DNA from: Ceratobasidium sp. AG-K
Lineage: Eukaryota > Basidiomycota > Agaricomycetes > Cantharellales > Ceratobasidiaceae
Assembly: GCA_037039685.1 (NCBI GenBank)
Contig: JAWNGF010000001.1
Span: 5,828,001-5,892,000 of the forward strand
Length of the DNA stretch: 64,000 bases
Reading direction: 5' to 3'
Under the pieces are notes generated by a model that did not search any database, was not told where the DNA came from, and saw only the letters and a program-made list of their open reading frames with translations. The position numbers were made by a program, and so were the translations under genes. Shown here piece by piece: positions 22,169 to 34,000 of the stretch (position 1 is the first letter of the stretch; every line of letters begins with the position of its first letter).

Positions 22169-23553
22169 ATGCCTGCAATCAAAGCACCTGCTACTGTTCT
22201 TGTCACTGGTCAGTGTGCTCGTGACATGTGAACGCAGGGCACTAACATCACGCAGGAGCAAGCGGATTCATTGCCGTGTGGGTAGTGAAAACTTTCCTAG
22301 ACGCTGGATACACAGTGCGGTACGCACCCATCTCCTCTGCTGTACTGTCTTTACTCATCCCTGCGAAGAGGAACTGTCCGATCGGCGTCCAAGGGTGATT
22401 ACCTTGTCGATCTGTTCAAATCGTACGGTGACAAGTTCCAATATGTTATTGTCGATGATATTGCCAAGGTGCGTGCTGGCATCTTCCATTGAACTGGTGC
22501 ATTGACAAGAATGGCACAGGATGGTGCGTTCGATGAGGCTGTCAAGGGGGTGGACGCGGTCGCGCATACTGCCTCGCCATTCCACTTCCAGGCCGACGAT
22601 CCCCAGGGTAAGCAATATTCCGAAAGTAAAAAAGCACTGTACTAACAGGTAAGACCATAGATCTTATCGGGCCTGCGGTCAAAGGCACAGTCGGTGTCCT
22701 GGAAAGCGTCGACAAGTATGCACCAAACGTGCAAAGGGTTGTCATCACATCGAGCGTGGCTGCCATCGTGAACACCTCCAAGCCGCTCGGTACGGTCTTT
22801 ACCGAAGAGGATTGGAATACATTTTCCACCCAGGAGGTCGAGACCAAAGGCAAGGCCGCCGCCGCTGGAGACAAGTATCGCGCGAGCAAGACGTTGGCCG
22901 AAAAGGCTGCTTGGGCGTATGTGGAAAAGAATAAGCCCAAGTGGGATATTGCCACCATCAACCCTCCCATGGTGAGCTCCTCGGCGCATACAAGCATGCG
23001 GCGCTTTGACGCACTTGGTTAGGTCTTTGGCCCTATTTTGCACCAGGTATCAGACCCGGCTAGTCTAAACACATCAGTTGCGATGTTCCACAAGATCATC
23101 AACGCTAAAGAGGGAGAAACGAGCAAGGAAGAGCTGCTCGCACCTAACTTGTAAGCCTGATGCGTCCTTTTTGCGTACGAGGCACTGATCCGCACCTTGT
23201 AGCAACTTTGTCGACGTCCGTGATGTTGCACTTGCTCACGTCCGTGCTCTCGAGGTTCCAGAAGCTGGAGGAAACCGATTCATCGCTGCTGCTGGAACCT
23301 ACTGCTGGCAGGATGTCTGTGGGTAACCTTCCTAATCACCTTGGTCGTTGATGATGCTCATAATCTATCAGTGGATATCCTCCCAGCTCACTATCCCCGT
23401 GGCACCCCCGGTGCTGGCAAGGGTCTCGTATACAGTGTCCACAACGCGGCCAAAGCACGCAAGGTGCTTGGGATCAATTTCAAGGGACTTGAGGAGACGA
23501 TTCTTGCTATGGAGGAGGGTCTGAGGAAGCGTGGGTGGGCTGTCACCGCTTGA
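22169..23553 (+). CDS. NAD(P)-dependent reductase, dihydroflavonol-4-reductase/extended-SDR type
   Basis: The ATG at 22169 gives 'MPAIKAPATVLVTG', continued after the first intron by 'ASGFIAVWVVKTFLDAGY', the Rossmann dinucleotide loop. Further marks are 'VDAVAHTASPFHFQADDPQ', 'VITSSVAAIVN' (catalytic Ser), 'DKYRASKTLAEKAAW' (Tyr-xxx-Lys) and 'INPPMVFGPI' after splicing at about 22972/23023. The C-terminus is 'AKARKVLGINFKGLEETI', ending 'RKRGWAVTA'. Fungal members (Gre2/DFR/cinnamoyl-CoA-reductase-like) reduce aldehydes and ketones such as methylglyoxal using NADPH; the substrate here is unknown. At least six short introns interrupt it. Length (about 345 residues) and all motifs are intact. 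Confidence 0.85.
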
Positions 23554-25115
23554 ATTGAATGGGATAGGCAGGGCCCGTGATGTATTTGTATGCACGTTAG
23601 GAAGTCAAGTGAACTAGATTAACCGTCGTGATGTGCTAGGAATACGTCTACAAAGGACAAGTGAAGCATCTCGGCAACCATAGCCCGTACGATCTAGGGA
23701 GTAACATGGATATTTCTGGTGATCCACGGCCTATCGTTAGCTGCGACCCTGGACAAGCTTGGGTGTTTAGTGCATGAGCGTAGGGCATCTCTTTAGATTG
23801 CAAGGCTTGAGCCCATCGGCCTTGTAAGATGTATGTGTTACATTTTGGCGATTGATGTCTGGGGTAGTGGGGGTGCTGGGTGGCTCACGAACCACGTAGA
23901 TCAAAGGTAGAATTGCCAAGGGGAACAGTCCATAGTCTCGGTAGAAAATGCTTGAGATAGGGTGACCGAAATCCTGACCTGTCTTGGTTGTGTCATTGAT
24001 TCTGAGTAATAAAACAGGAACATAGGATTTAGGTCCACACAGTGGAAATGGGCCATTATGTCCTACCCCGCAGATTCCTCCAAGATCGGTGGGTGGCCTA
24101 TGCTTCTTGTAGTACCCTCGGAGCGCGTTAGGCCACGGCTTCATATACACCATGGTTCCGTTCACATGCCAATACCCCGAGGCAGTGTGTGCGGTGTTTT
24201 CCGCGAGTTCAAAGTCGGACGGAGCCCGAGTTTGTTCAGGTATCAAGTGCTAACGTACGTTCAGTGCCGGTTTCGGCAGGTGAGTTCTAGAGGTAAACAA
24301 CCCCACTCGGTAGGTTACGCTGGAGTAACGATAGCGTGTGCCCTATGGGACAAGCTAGAACCTAGCGATCGTATCCGGTTCTGAAAGGAAGCTGGCATCT
24401 TGCGGTCGGGGAAAGGGGTATATGACAGCCACTTGGTTCGTCCTAAGCTACCATTCCTAGGAGTGGGTCTAAATACGCGTATAGATTCTTCCTAGCGCAG
24501 GCTACACCACTTTAGTGTACTCACTCACAAGGGCATATTGCGTCGGCTGCGTACGCCCGCTTAAGCAGTGTAGTATTGGCGATCCGCGGCGTGCATACAT
24601 GTACGTGGGCCTTCTCAATATTCATGACATGAGCCTCGTTTCAGCTCTTATATGGCCATCATGACATGCATACGTGGTCGCTCGATAATTGACAGCCAAG
24701 CGTCACGGCAATGTATTAGTTGCCGTCTGGTTCTGTTCGGAGTAGACAAGCATGGCTAGCGTCCACGCCTGATCACCTGTGATTCCTGTTGACCCGCCGC
24801 TGTACACGTTTCGCATAGAATCGACTATATCGGGTGCTCACTATAGGTTTTCATCATGCGTGCCCCAATCATGTTGGACGTTCATCATTTTGTTATCGAC
24901 CTCGGGCGGTTATCGTTGGAAAATTTTCAGCGCGTGTACGAGTTGTTTTGGCCTGGGGGGTTGTCCAGCCTGTAGATTGAGATGGAACGGGCATTCCGAC
25001 TGGTTGGAACCAAGTCACACCTCGTGTCTGGACTACGCCCAAGGAGGTACTCGGAAAAATATGCGAGTGACAAGTGAAATGTCATTTCATTCATCGATAC
25101 AAGCGTACCTCGCCC
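23554..25115. other. Gene-poor stretch
   Basis: About 1.5 kb without a recognisable gene. A minus-strand frame of 159 codons (23767-24246) has no ATG at its start; its first internal ATG gives 'MVYMKPWPNALRGYY'. Its composition (many aromatic residues, several Cys) is protein-like, so it could be a 3' exon of an unknown, perhaps secreted, protein, but I could not find a supporting upstream exon. No tRNA or transposon ends seen. Confidence 0.3.
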
Positions 25116-25811
25116 TCAAACAACCCGGAAAATCGTAAGCACATTCCACACGGCCTTGCCCCCCTTCTCCCACGCGTTGGGACCACGCGCCTCGTCTCCA
25201 CCAAATTCAACCATGAGCCATTGGGCAGACCATTCGCACCAAATTCCGGGACCGGCAGTGCCCGCTCCACCCCCTTTGCGCGCTGGCTCGCCAAAATATT
25301 GAACAAAATCGACGCCAGTGGAGGTGGGTTTGAGAGAAAAAGGTGCGCTAGAGGATGTGGTAGCTTCGGTGGCTGAGTCCCGTTTGGGGATTGCTAGCGG
25401 GAGACCTGGAAATGCGCGATATGCTGTGGCGCTTTTGGCCGCGCGGGTGTTCCCAGCCTCGGCTTCTGGGACATTCATCACATCGATCGAGTCACAGACA
25501 AACTGCTCGGGGCTCGATTTAGAGCCTTTCGTGGACGACGCGAACATAAGACTGATCCCGATCTCGTAATAATTGTGATATATCGCATCACTGTATGACT
25601 TGATGTCAGGAGTTGGCGAATCAATCGACGCAAGTGCTGCAAGCCTTTGAATCAAAGAAGTGAGCTTATGTGAATTTGCCTGCTCGCCGAGTACGCTATG
25701 GAGATCGAGGTTGTCGTTCATAATGAGTTTGATCCACACGTGTTGGTACACGCTCCCTGATGTCACTCGCTGAAAAAAATGGTTCGGAAAAACCGTGATC
25801 AAATACGACAT
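25116..25811 (-). CDS. Conserved fungal protein of unknown function
   Basis: A single uninterrupted frame of 231 codons starts at ATG 25811 ('MSYLITVFPNHFFQ'). Conserved-looking blocks are 'DAIYHNYYEIGISLMF', 'DSIDVMNVPE', and near the end 'VQYFGEPARKGGGAG', 'GIWCEWSAQWLMVEFGG' and 'GPNAWEKGGKAVWNVLTIF'. I associate this arrangement with an uncharacterised family found across agaricomycetes. No signal peptide, membrane segment or catalytic motif is visible. The first 40 residues may be a leader before the conserved domain. The long clean frame and family-like C-terminus make it a solid gene, function unknown. Confidence 0.7.
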   Translation of the reverse strand: MSYLITVFPNHFFQRVTSGSVYQHVWIKLIMNDNLDLHSVLGEQANSHKLTSLIQRLAALASIDSPTPDIKSYSDAIYHNYYEIGISLMFASSTKGSKSSPEQFVCDSIDVMNVPEAEAGNTRAAKSATAYRAFPGLPLAIPKRDSATEATTSSSAPFSLKPTSTGVDFVQYFGEPARKGGGAGTAGPGIWCEWSAQWLMVEFGGDEARGPNAWEKGGKAVWNVLTIFRVV

Positions 25812-26066
25812 ATTGGTTTATGGTTGATACATGTCGTCGCAAGTAGCGCGACTGAAGCAGACAAGAAAGTAGGGTATGAAAAAGAAGAAAACAATAATGG
25901 CACAAGTTGTTACGTTTGAAATCGAGCGATAAAAAGAGAGTAGAGCAATGCCAAACGAGTGGATGGTGCGAGCGAAGTGACAAGAAAAGTCCAAAAAGTG
26001 ACCAAGATTAACTATACCGCAGTCCTTATCCGTGATCCAGTACAAGTGTTACAAGAAAAGTGCAAA

Positions 26067-27415
26067 TCAAGCAAAGTTTTCGTCAAAAGGAATAGGGAGA
26101 TAGAGGCCTCCACCGTAAGGAACGCCATTCGATAAGCCGTTGAGAATCCGAGCCTGCTGGATTAATATGATAGTTTCGGCTTCCTGGAGAGAAGGATGCC
26201 AGACATTCGAGTTCGTCTTGGCGTTAGGCAAGGGTGCATCCGATGCAGGCCACAGGTGGCGGACGCTCGAAAGGGGCATAGCCGGCACACGGGGCATCGA
26301 GGGCCGAAGAGTGACGGTCTTGCCTTCGAATGTCTGTCCGCGCGAGTCGTAAAGAGTGGACTGCTGTTGAGCCTGCGGCTTGATCCCACGAGCCTGAGGA
26401 ACATTTGGCATAGGTTGCATAGGTGGCTGCGGGCCGCTGGCCATACGCATCGCGAGCACCGGCTTGGGGGTTGGGAAGCGCCTCGGCACCACCTGGAAGG
26501 CGGGGACTTGTTTGTAGCGAGGCGCGACTGTAGCGGGCGCAACCGGGCGCGGGAGCTGGTTCATGCCTTGGTTGGCAAAAGGATGCGAACGAGGAGGCAG
26601 TGTGTACTGGGGGGGAGCCCTTGCCTGAGGTAGCACCACGGGTGTGGCGTTGCCGTTGATTGATGGCATTGGGACACTAGCGATTTGTCGAGGGTCACGT
26701 GTCTGCCGAGGCTGGAAGGACACTGCCTCTGCACGCAAGTCTATTGACCGCTGGACTGGCACTTGCGGGCGGGCGAATGTCTGCTGAACCTGAACTGCGT
26801 CGACTCGAGGTTTGTGGTCTTCGTCCGAATCGTAGTCAGTGACCACGAGCGAAGGAACCACCGAGCGCTGGCGGTATGGCGAGCGCTTATGGCCATGACA
26901 TTCGTCAGCAGACTCCACAAACGACGTGGCGCTGTCCGGACGCGATGGACGCGAGAACATGCTGTCCGTCGGCGAAGGCGAGGGTGACACAGACGGCGAT
27001 TCGGGAGACGAACAGTGGTGATACATTGCCGCTCGGCGCTCCGACGAGATCTGGGCCGATTCCGGAGTGCAATAGGTTGTCGATGGCACACTATTGATAA
27101 AGCCGTCCTGGGTCAAGTTCGGCGTGTAGTATTCGGAAGAATCGGGGGAAGATAGGATCTCGGCGGTATCTTTTAGTGAACGCATATCGAAGTGGCCGGA
27201 CATGTGGAAGTTCTGGAATTGGTTAAGAAACATCGTCACCACACAACACACCACGCATCACATACCCGATCGATGTTGGCTTCAGCGGTAACGGAGGCCT
27301 AGACACGAACAGAGTGTTGATTAAAATGGGTGAATTTTTAATGTCACATCGGGCGTACCTTCATGTCCCAGAACCGTGGAGCGGTGGGGACGGGGCCGGT
27401 ATAATAAGGGGACAT
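26067..27415 (-). CDS. Disordered protein of unknown function with two small 5' exons
   Basis: Three exons read in one frame: 27359-27415 (MSPYYTGPVPTAPRFWDMK), 27266-27298 (33 nt, ASVTAEANIDR) and 26067-27212. All junctions are GT...AG. The product is about 411 residues, low-complexity and probably disordered: serine/proline-rich ('SSPESPSVSPSPSPTDS'), then proline- and glutamine-rich. A short ordered-looking C-terminus includes 'SVRHLWPASDAPLPNA', 'VWHPSLQEAETIILIQQARI' and 'LYLPIPFDENFA'. An ATG at 27233 would also open the big exon but would read through the intron. I do not recognise a family; the conserved-looking end suggests a short binding motif in a regulatory protein. Confidence 0.6.
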
Positions 27416-27847
27416 CTAGATATAGATCAGCATGAAGCGATTAGACGAGATGAAGGTTGGATGGCTTACAGTTACGAGACTAGAGTTGCACAAGTACAGA
27501 TGGGAAGTGAAGCGAGATCTAGAAAATACGAGAGAGGAACGAAATGCGAGATCTGAGGTGTCCTATACGATGCAAGTTTGGTGAGTCTCGCAGTTGTTAT
27601 TGGTGGGGAAAGGGCAAACTTACAAGAAAGAGTGGGCCTGTTGGTTTGCGGTGGAGGTCAAAAGGCTGCGGAAGCGGGTTTCGCATGGCACCTTCAAGAA
27701 ATCAACACGTGATCAATTTGATACACATCAGGGGTGAGAAGCACGCAATGATTTACGACACATGGTCTCCGCGCGACGAGGACAACGGTCCTCGCTACAC
27801 ACGCGGCACTTGCATGATCAATTCAATAAAAAGATATATATTGTCGT
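27416..27847. other. Spacer between two minus-strand genes
   Basis: Purine-rich (27430-27640); holds the promoter of the 26.1-27.4 kb gene and the 3' flank of the SH3BGR-like gene. A CACGTG-containing 'aacacgtgatc' occurs near 27703. Plus-strand open frames here look like noise. Confidence 0.35.
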
Positions 27848-29135
27848 CTATGCATTTGATTCAGTACCAGGACCACCTTGTGAAGTGACATTGGACGCTG
27901 CGTTGCCTTGGGGCTGTGAACGAGCTGCATCCTTCTCATCATTTGTCGCTGATGGAAGTTGCGTGTCATTGCCGGAAGAGACAACGGCCGCCGCAGAATC
28001 TCGAACATCTGTCCGGGATTCCTTGGGACTTGCGCTGGTGGGGATATCTTTGGCTATCGCCTCGTTCAGCTGAGCAGTGTTGTGCGCAGTACTATCATTC
28101 GCCTTGCTGGTGTCTTGGGCAGTGTTCTGAGCTGGGGCTATGGGAGCCTGCGCCGTCTTGGTGGCCGATGGCCCTAGATCTTTGGAGCTAGTTGGATTTG
28201 GAGCCGTTGTTGTCGCACTGGAACTCCCGGGAGTATCGGGAGAAGCCTTGATCGCAGTAGTAGGCGCTTGGACTGAATTAGAGGCTGCAGGCGCTGCTGC
28301 ATTGCTCGCAACAGTGTCAGGCTTTGGCTTGGAGGCCAGACCAAGTCCTTTCACGAGTTCATCCGCATCGTCTCCACCAAGTCCTAAACTCTCGACGAGC
28401 TCAAGCATTTCCTCCTCACTGACCTTGAGCCCTTCCAACCCGAATCCCAACTCATTGCCAACGTCTATGGATTTCGCACGACTCGTGGACTTTTTAGGGG
28501 GCTTAGATGGGGATGCTGAGAATGACGGTTTCTGGCCGGTGATTTGAGATGGGGTAGCAACTCCAGGCACCCCGATCGGTTTCTGAGGGGTACGTGTGGC
28601 GGTCGTAAGTAATGCTTCGTCTTCCTCGCCCCAGGGTTCGTTGAGCTACAAGTAAATATATATCATGATGTATGTATAGACCTCGTTACTCGGTTCCCAT
28701 ACCTTGAAGAATTGATCTAATTCGCCAAATTCAACTGCTTCGTCGAATTCCGAGTATCCCTACAAAATTAGGTCAGAATTATACAACCTGGCAGTTGGAA
28801 AGGTATTCTACTCACCCCAACGAACTCTCCCCCCACCAAGATCCCAGGAAGACCAGAGTTATTTGCCGGAGCTTTCCTACGCCATACCTTCTTTGCTTCT
28901 TCGTCGGAGGCCAACTAGCCTTGAGGGTTAAACGTGGGTTTCAGACGACGTAGTAGTACGTACATCATACGAGGTAAAGGGTATTTTCTTGACTTGTAAG
29001 ATTCGAAGGAGGTGCTCTGTGTAATTTCATGAGTACAGCACGCATTGATCCTGTTATCGTACGCTAACCTTGTCGCTGCCTGAGCGCGGGGGCTGATGCG
29101 ATCGATGTGAGGAACACTTGAATTGGTGGTCCCAT
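27848..29135 (-). CDS. SH3BGR/glutaredoxin-fold protein with long low-complexity tail
   Basis: The start at 29135 gives 'MGPPIQVFLTSIASAPALRQ'. Following exons add 'EHLLRILQVKKIPFTSYDV', 'LASDEEAKKVWRRKAPANN', 'SGLPGILVGGEFVG' and 'YSEFDEAVEFGELDQFFK'. This is the thioredoxin-like fold of SH3-binding-glutamate-rich (SH3BGR) proteins, which resemble glutaredoxin but lack the CxxC active site. The glutaredoxin cysteines are absent here too, so redox catalysis is unlikely. After 'LNEPWGEEDEALLTTATRTP' a tail of about 240 residues, rich in Ala, Ser, Thr and Pro, begins with a helix-forming 'EEEMLELVESLGLGGDDADE' block and ends 'GGPGTESNA'. Exon joins lie near 28630-28690, 28745-28815, 28920-28965 and 29030-29065. 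The role is unknown. Confidence 0.75.
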
Positions 29136-29454
29136 TACGGAAACTAACACATTGCAGAAGTGTTATGTTATTACAACAGAGCTATGAGCTCTCATTCCCA
29201 ACACGCACCGTAATTCACAATCTCGATGTCGTGGTAGTCTACTAACTGTTATGGGGAGACACAACGCGGATCAGGTCCCAAGAGTGGTCTAGACACACAC
29301 AAAAGCAAGCAAACGTAAACTTAATTCACGTGAACCAGTTGTGAGCCTGGCACCGATCAAAGCTATTACATGTCAGTCGGCTATGTACTACACCGGACAG
29401 CCGTTTGCCTACCACCACCGTCTGCCGAAATTAGCCAGCTAGAGTAGATACACC
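29136..29454. promoter_or_regulatory. Divergent promoter region with TTCACGTGAA palindrome
   Basis: Lies between the minus-strand SH3BGR-like gene and the plus-strand SDR. The 10-bp palindrome TTCACGTGAA (29325-29334) holds a CACGTG E-box. No open frame of note. Confidence 0.4.
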
Positions 29455-30746
29455 ATGTCTTCGGCTGTAGAAAATCTGTTCAATGTCAAGGGCAAGGCGA
29501 GCCGAATCTATTGCTTCGCTCCAGACGTATCCATTGACATGTACATAGGTTGCTCTTGTAACCGGTGGGTCGCGAGGTATAGGGAAGATGGTATGCGTGG
29601 CTCTCGATATATATTCTTTCTTCAGGCTAACCTGATTCTTAGATTGCAACCGGACTGGTACAGAACGGAGTGAAAGTGCGTCTGCATGATTGACGTCAGA
29701 TTGGTCATGGAACCTATACTTGTTCAGGTGTATATCAGCGCTCGCAACAAGTCAGAGTGCGACAAGACTGCCGAAGAGCTCACCAAAATGGGCCCGGGAA
29801 GTTGTATCAGTGTCCCGGCCGACATGCAGCGACTTGACTCGGTCAAGCGGCTGGTTGAAGAGGTGTCCAAGAACGAAAAGGGTGAGTGCTATGTAAATGT
29901 AAATCAAACTAAACTTGGAGTTCTAATGTTACCTACTTTAGCGTTGCATATCCTTGTGAACAATGCTGGAGCCGCTTGGGGTGATGGCATTGACTCGTAT
30001 CCGGTATGTAGCCAAGTTTTTGGAATCGCTATTTTTCAGAACGGGAGTTGAAACGATCTCGGTTTGCTTCGGTAGGACGAAGCTTTCACAAAGCTGCTCA
30101 CCCTCAACGTCCAAAGGGTGTTTACCTTGACCCAGGCTCTTCTGCCTCTGCTCCGAGAGGCGGCGAAGCAAGGGGGTGAAAGCGAACGGGGGTGGAACGA
30201 CCCCGCTAGAATCATCAACGTAAGTAACTTAAGTGGTTCTGTATAGTGCTGAATATTCATTGGTGAACTTGAATAGATTGGCTCGATTGAAGGCGAGCGA
30301 GTACCTAGGGGGGAAACATACGCGTACAGCGCTAGCAAGGTATGCGCATATATTTACTGGTTATTGGCGGAGTCATCAATATACTTTAACCTACAGGCTG
30401 CTGTTGCACATCTGAGTCGACACCTTGCCGGCAGGCTCGGAGGTGATGGGATCACCAGCAACACACTAGCGTGTGGACCTTTCCAATCAAAAAGTAGGTT
30501 CAGACACGAGCCCCCAGTTATTATGCTAACTCTATGGACAAAGTGATGGCGGAAACACTCCGTACTCAAGGCGACTCGATAGTTGCTTCTATTCCGCTGG
30601 GCCGCATTGGCGCTCCTGGTGATGTTGCGGGTGCAGTCTTGTACCTTGCTTCTCGAGCCGGCTCGTATGTCTCTGGCGCAACCATCACGATTGATGGTGG
30701 AAGTCTGGTCAACTTCAGATCTCCGCAAAAGCGGGCAAAACTGTAG
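29455..30746 (+). CDS. Short-chain dehydrogenase, RhlG/3-oxoacyl-reductase-like
   Basis: The ATG at 29455 starts 'MSSAVENLFNVKGK'. If the intron 29497-29548 (GC...AG) is removed, the frame continues 'VALVTGGSRGIGKM', the perfect TGxxxGxG cofactor loop; then 'IATGLVQNGVKVYISARNK'. Other marks are 'HILVNNAGAAWGDG', 'ARIINIGSIEG' (catalytic Ser), 'YAYSASKAAVAHLSRHL' (Tyr-xxx-Lys) and the C-terminal 'GSYVSGATITIDGGSLV'. The insert with 'KQGGESERGWNDPARIIN' is typical of fungal SDRs annotated as rhamnolipid-biosynthesis 3-oxoacyl-ACP reductase-like; the true substrate is unknown. Seven or more short introns. The product is about 280 residues and appears intact. Confidence 0.82.
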
Positions 30747-31076
30747 AATAGTGTAGATTTAATCTTGGGCGGAAATAGAAATTGCCACGGAACAAGTTCG
30801 CGGACAAGCGCCAGATCGCGTGGAACCAAGCAAGTCAACACAAGCCACTCGATTCTGTTTACCGGCCACCACCGTCGCATCACAGTCGAGCACGGTGATC
30901 GCCCATACTTTTTTCGCTAGCTGTTCATTTGAACTAGCAGGCACCGACGCAAACTTCTAGCGCTCCCCTGTTATCTAGGTGGTAGTGGGCCAGAGACACA
31001 TCATCCCACAGGTTACGACGCGCTCCGCGCATTCAACATCTATTGTTCTCTGTTCTGTAATTTTTAAAACTCTAAT
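30747..31076. other. Spacer upstream of BRR2
   Basis: Contains the SDR 3' flank and the BRR2 promoter. No open frame or RNA recognised. A short A/T-rich stretch 'ctgtaatttttaaaactctaat' directly precedes the BRR2 start. Confidence 0.35.
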
Positions 31077-34000
31077 ATGGCTTCCGGACAAAAACGCGAC
31101 CTTAGCGGGTATAATTATGGGGCGATATCGTCTCTCGTCTTGACTGCAGGTACGTGGATCCATTTGGTGGAGTGGTGGTGGCTCATGCCTCTCGTTCCCA
31201 GATCGTTCCACGCTCCCTCGCCGCGATCGCGAGCCGGATGGCGCACCCGAAACCCTAGTTGGTCGAATTGACCCAAAGCAGATGGGTGACCGTGTCCTAC
31301 GCGAGACCCCAAAAGACCTCGAGAAAAAGAAGAAAAAGGCTGCCGCTCAGGATGGCGCCGAAAAATCTGCCAAACGAAAGGGCGCTGCAACAGGGTTCGG
31401 ATATGCGGACATTATCGAGGCAACGCAAGACGTCGAGGGGCTGCTATATCGCCCACGAACCGCAGAGACTAGGGAGGTCTACGAGATGATCCTGTCGGCG
31501 GTGCACCAAGCGCTGGGCGACCAAGCGCAGGACATCGTTCGCAGTGCGGCTGATACCGTGCTCGAGACCCTCAAGACCGATACCTTGAAGGATTTCGACA
31601 AGAAAAAGCTCATCGAGAGCGTTATCGGCACGATTCCCAACGAGACCTTTGCTCAACTCGTCAGCCTTTCCAAAAAAATCACCGATTATTCCGCCGAGGA
31701 CGAGACCATGGCTGACCCCGATATGGAGCGCAAGGACGCGGAGATTGACGACGAAGTGGGCGTTGCGGTCGTCTTCGAGGAGGAAGAAGAGGAAGATGAC
31801 GACGAGGAGGGAGGCTACGAGATTCGAGACGAGTCGGACGACGAGGAAGGCGCCGACGGAGAGGCTCCAGAGGGCGCTGCTGAGGGTGCAGTTGAAGATG
31901 AAGCCCTTGTCATTGGAGGCGGATCGAAGCGAGCGGGAGCGTCTGCTACCACGGGCGACAAGGTCTCGCCACACGATGTCGACGGTTTCTGGCTTCAGCG
32001 CTTGCTTTCTGCGACCTACACCGATGCAGTCGCCGCGACCGACAAGACAACCGCTGCGCTTCAGATCCTCGCTGCCGAATCTAGCTTGCGAGACTGCGAG
32101 AACGAGTTGATGGAACTTTTCGACTACCGGAACGACATGTTCAACGTGGTCAACCTTTTGACCAAGAACCGCGACGTTATCGTCTGGTGCACCAAACTTG
32201 CTCGCAGCGACGACAACGAGCGAGCCAACGTCGAAGTGGCTATGCGAGAGAAGAACGTGGGCTGGATTTTGAAGGCTCTGGCTGGCGGGAGGACGACTCG
32301 CGGGAATGGGGACGCCATGGACGTCGATCCTAAACTCGCCCAAAATGTCCCGACTACCGCGACTCTTGCCCCTGGCTCCACTATTCAACCTCGTAAAACC
32401 GTCGATCTGGAAGGCATGGCGTTCAGCCAGGGTGGCCATCTCAACTCGAACAAAAAGGTCAAGCTTCCCGAGGGTTCATTCAAACGGACCAAGAAGGGCT
32501 ACGAAGAAATCCACATTCCCGAGCCCAAGCCCCGACCCGCAATTCCCGGCGAGCTGGTCGAGGTCTCGCGTCTTCCCGCTTGGGCACAGGAGGCGTTCCC
32601 CGGCATGCCCACCCTCAACCGAGTTCAGAGCAAGCTCTACCCAGTCGCATTTGGTCAGGATGACCCGCTCCTCCTCTGTGCTCCCACCGGTGCCGGCAAG
32701 GTATGTGATTCGTCGAATAGGTTATTCAGTAGCTGACTTGCGTTCTAGACCAACGTAGCAATGTTGACCATTCTCAATGAGTTGGCCAAGTCGCGCGACG
32801 AGGAGACTGGCACCTTCGACCTCGACTCGTTCAAGATTGTATACGTTGCTCCGATGAAGGCCCTCGTACAGGAAATGGTCGGCAGCTTCACCAAGCGTCT
32901 GAAGCCCTTTGGTGTCAAGGTTGGCGAGCTCACTGGTGACTCGCAGCTCACCAAGCAACAAATCGCCGAGACCCAAATCATTGTCACGACTCCGGAGAAG
33001 TGGGACGTCATCACTCGCAAATCGACCGATACTAGTTACACCAACCTTGTCCGCCTTATCATCATCGACGAGATTCACTTGCTCCATGATGACCGTGGTC
33101 CTGTTCTAGAGAGCATCATCGCCCGAACAATCCGCCGCATGGAGCAAAATGGCGAGTATGTGCGCCTTGTCGGCCTGTCGGCTACGCTGCCTAACTACAA
33201 AGACGTTGCCAAGTTCCTGCGTGTCGATGAGAAGAAGGGCTTGTTCTACTTTGACGCTTCGTACAGGCCGTGCGGTCTTCGCCAGGAGTTTATCGGTGTC
33301 ACGGAGAAAAAGGCGATCAAGCGGTACCAAGTAATGAACGAGGTCTGCTACGAAAAGGTGCTTGATAACGCTGGCAAGAACCAAGTCTTGGTGTTTGTCC
33401 ATTCCCGCAAGGAAACAGCCAAAACAGCCAAGTTCATCCGTGACATGGCCCTGGAGAAGGAGACGATCACGCAGTTTGTCAAGCCTGAATCGGCCAGTCG
33501 TGAGATCTTGCAGACCGAGGTCGAGAGCGTCAAGGACAGGAATCTCATCGACATCTTGCCGTTTGGATTCGGTATTCACCACGCTGGAATGACGCGCGAG
33601 GATCGTACCCTCGTCGAAGACTTGTTCAACGACGGCCACCTTCAGGTCCTCGTCTGCACTGCCACGCTCGCCTGGGGTGTCAACCTGCCCGCCCATACCG
33701 TTATCATCAAGGGCACCCAGATCTACAACCCCGAAAAAGGTCGTTGGACAGAACTCTCTTCCCAGGACATGCTTCAGATGCTCGGTCGTGCCGGTCGCCC
33801 CCAATACGATACGTTTGGCGAGGGTATTATTATCACCAACCACAGCGAACTGCAATACTATCTCAGTCTACTCAACGAACAACTTCCTATCGAGTCGCAG
33901 TTTGTGGCGAAGCTCGCGGACAACCTAAACGCCGAAATTGTGCTTGGTAATGTACGGAACAGGGACGAGGCCATCCAATGGTTGGGTTATACATACTTGT

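Noticed and set aside
24400..24780. Possible tRNA or transposon remnant in the gene-poor stretch
   Set aside because: No cloverleaf with A/B boxes, no terminal inverted repeats or target duplications could be seen by eye.
31444..32439. Long minus-strand frame (331 codons) opposite BRR2
   Set aside because: It is the antisense shadow of the biased codon use in the BRR2 exon; the plus-strand helicase is certain.
33106..33855. 249-codon minus-strand frame opposite BRR2
   Set aside because: Antisense shadow of the helicase core exon.
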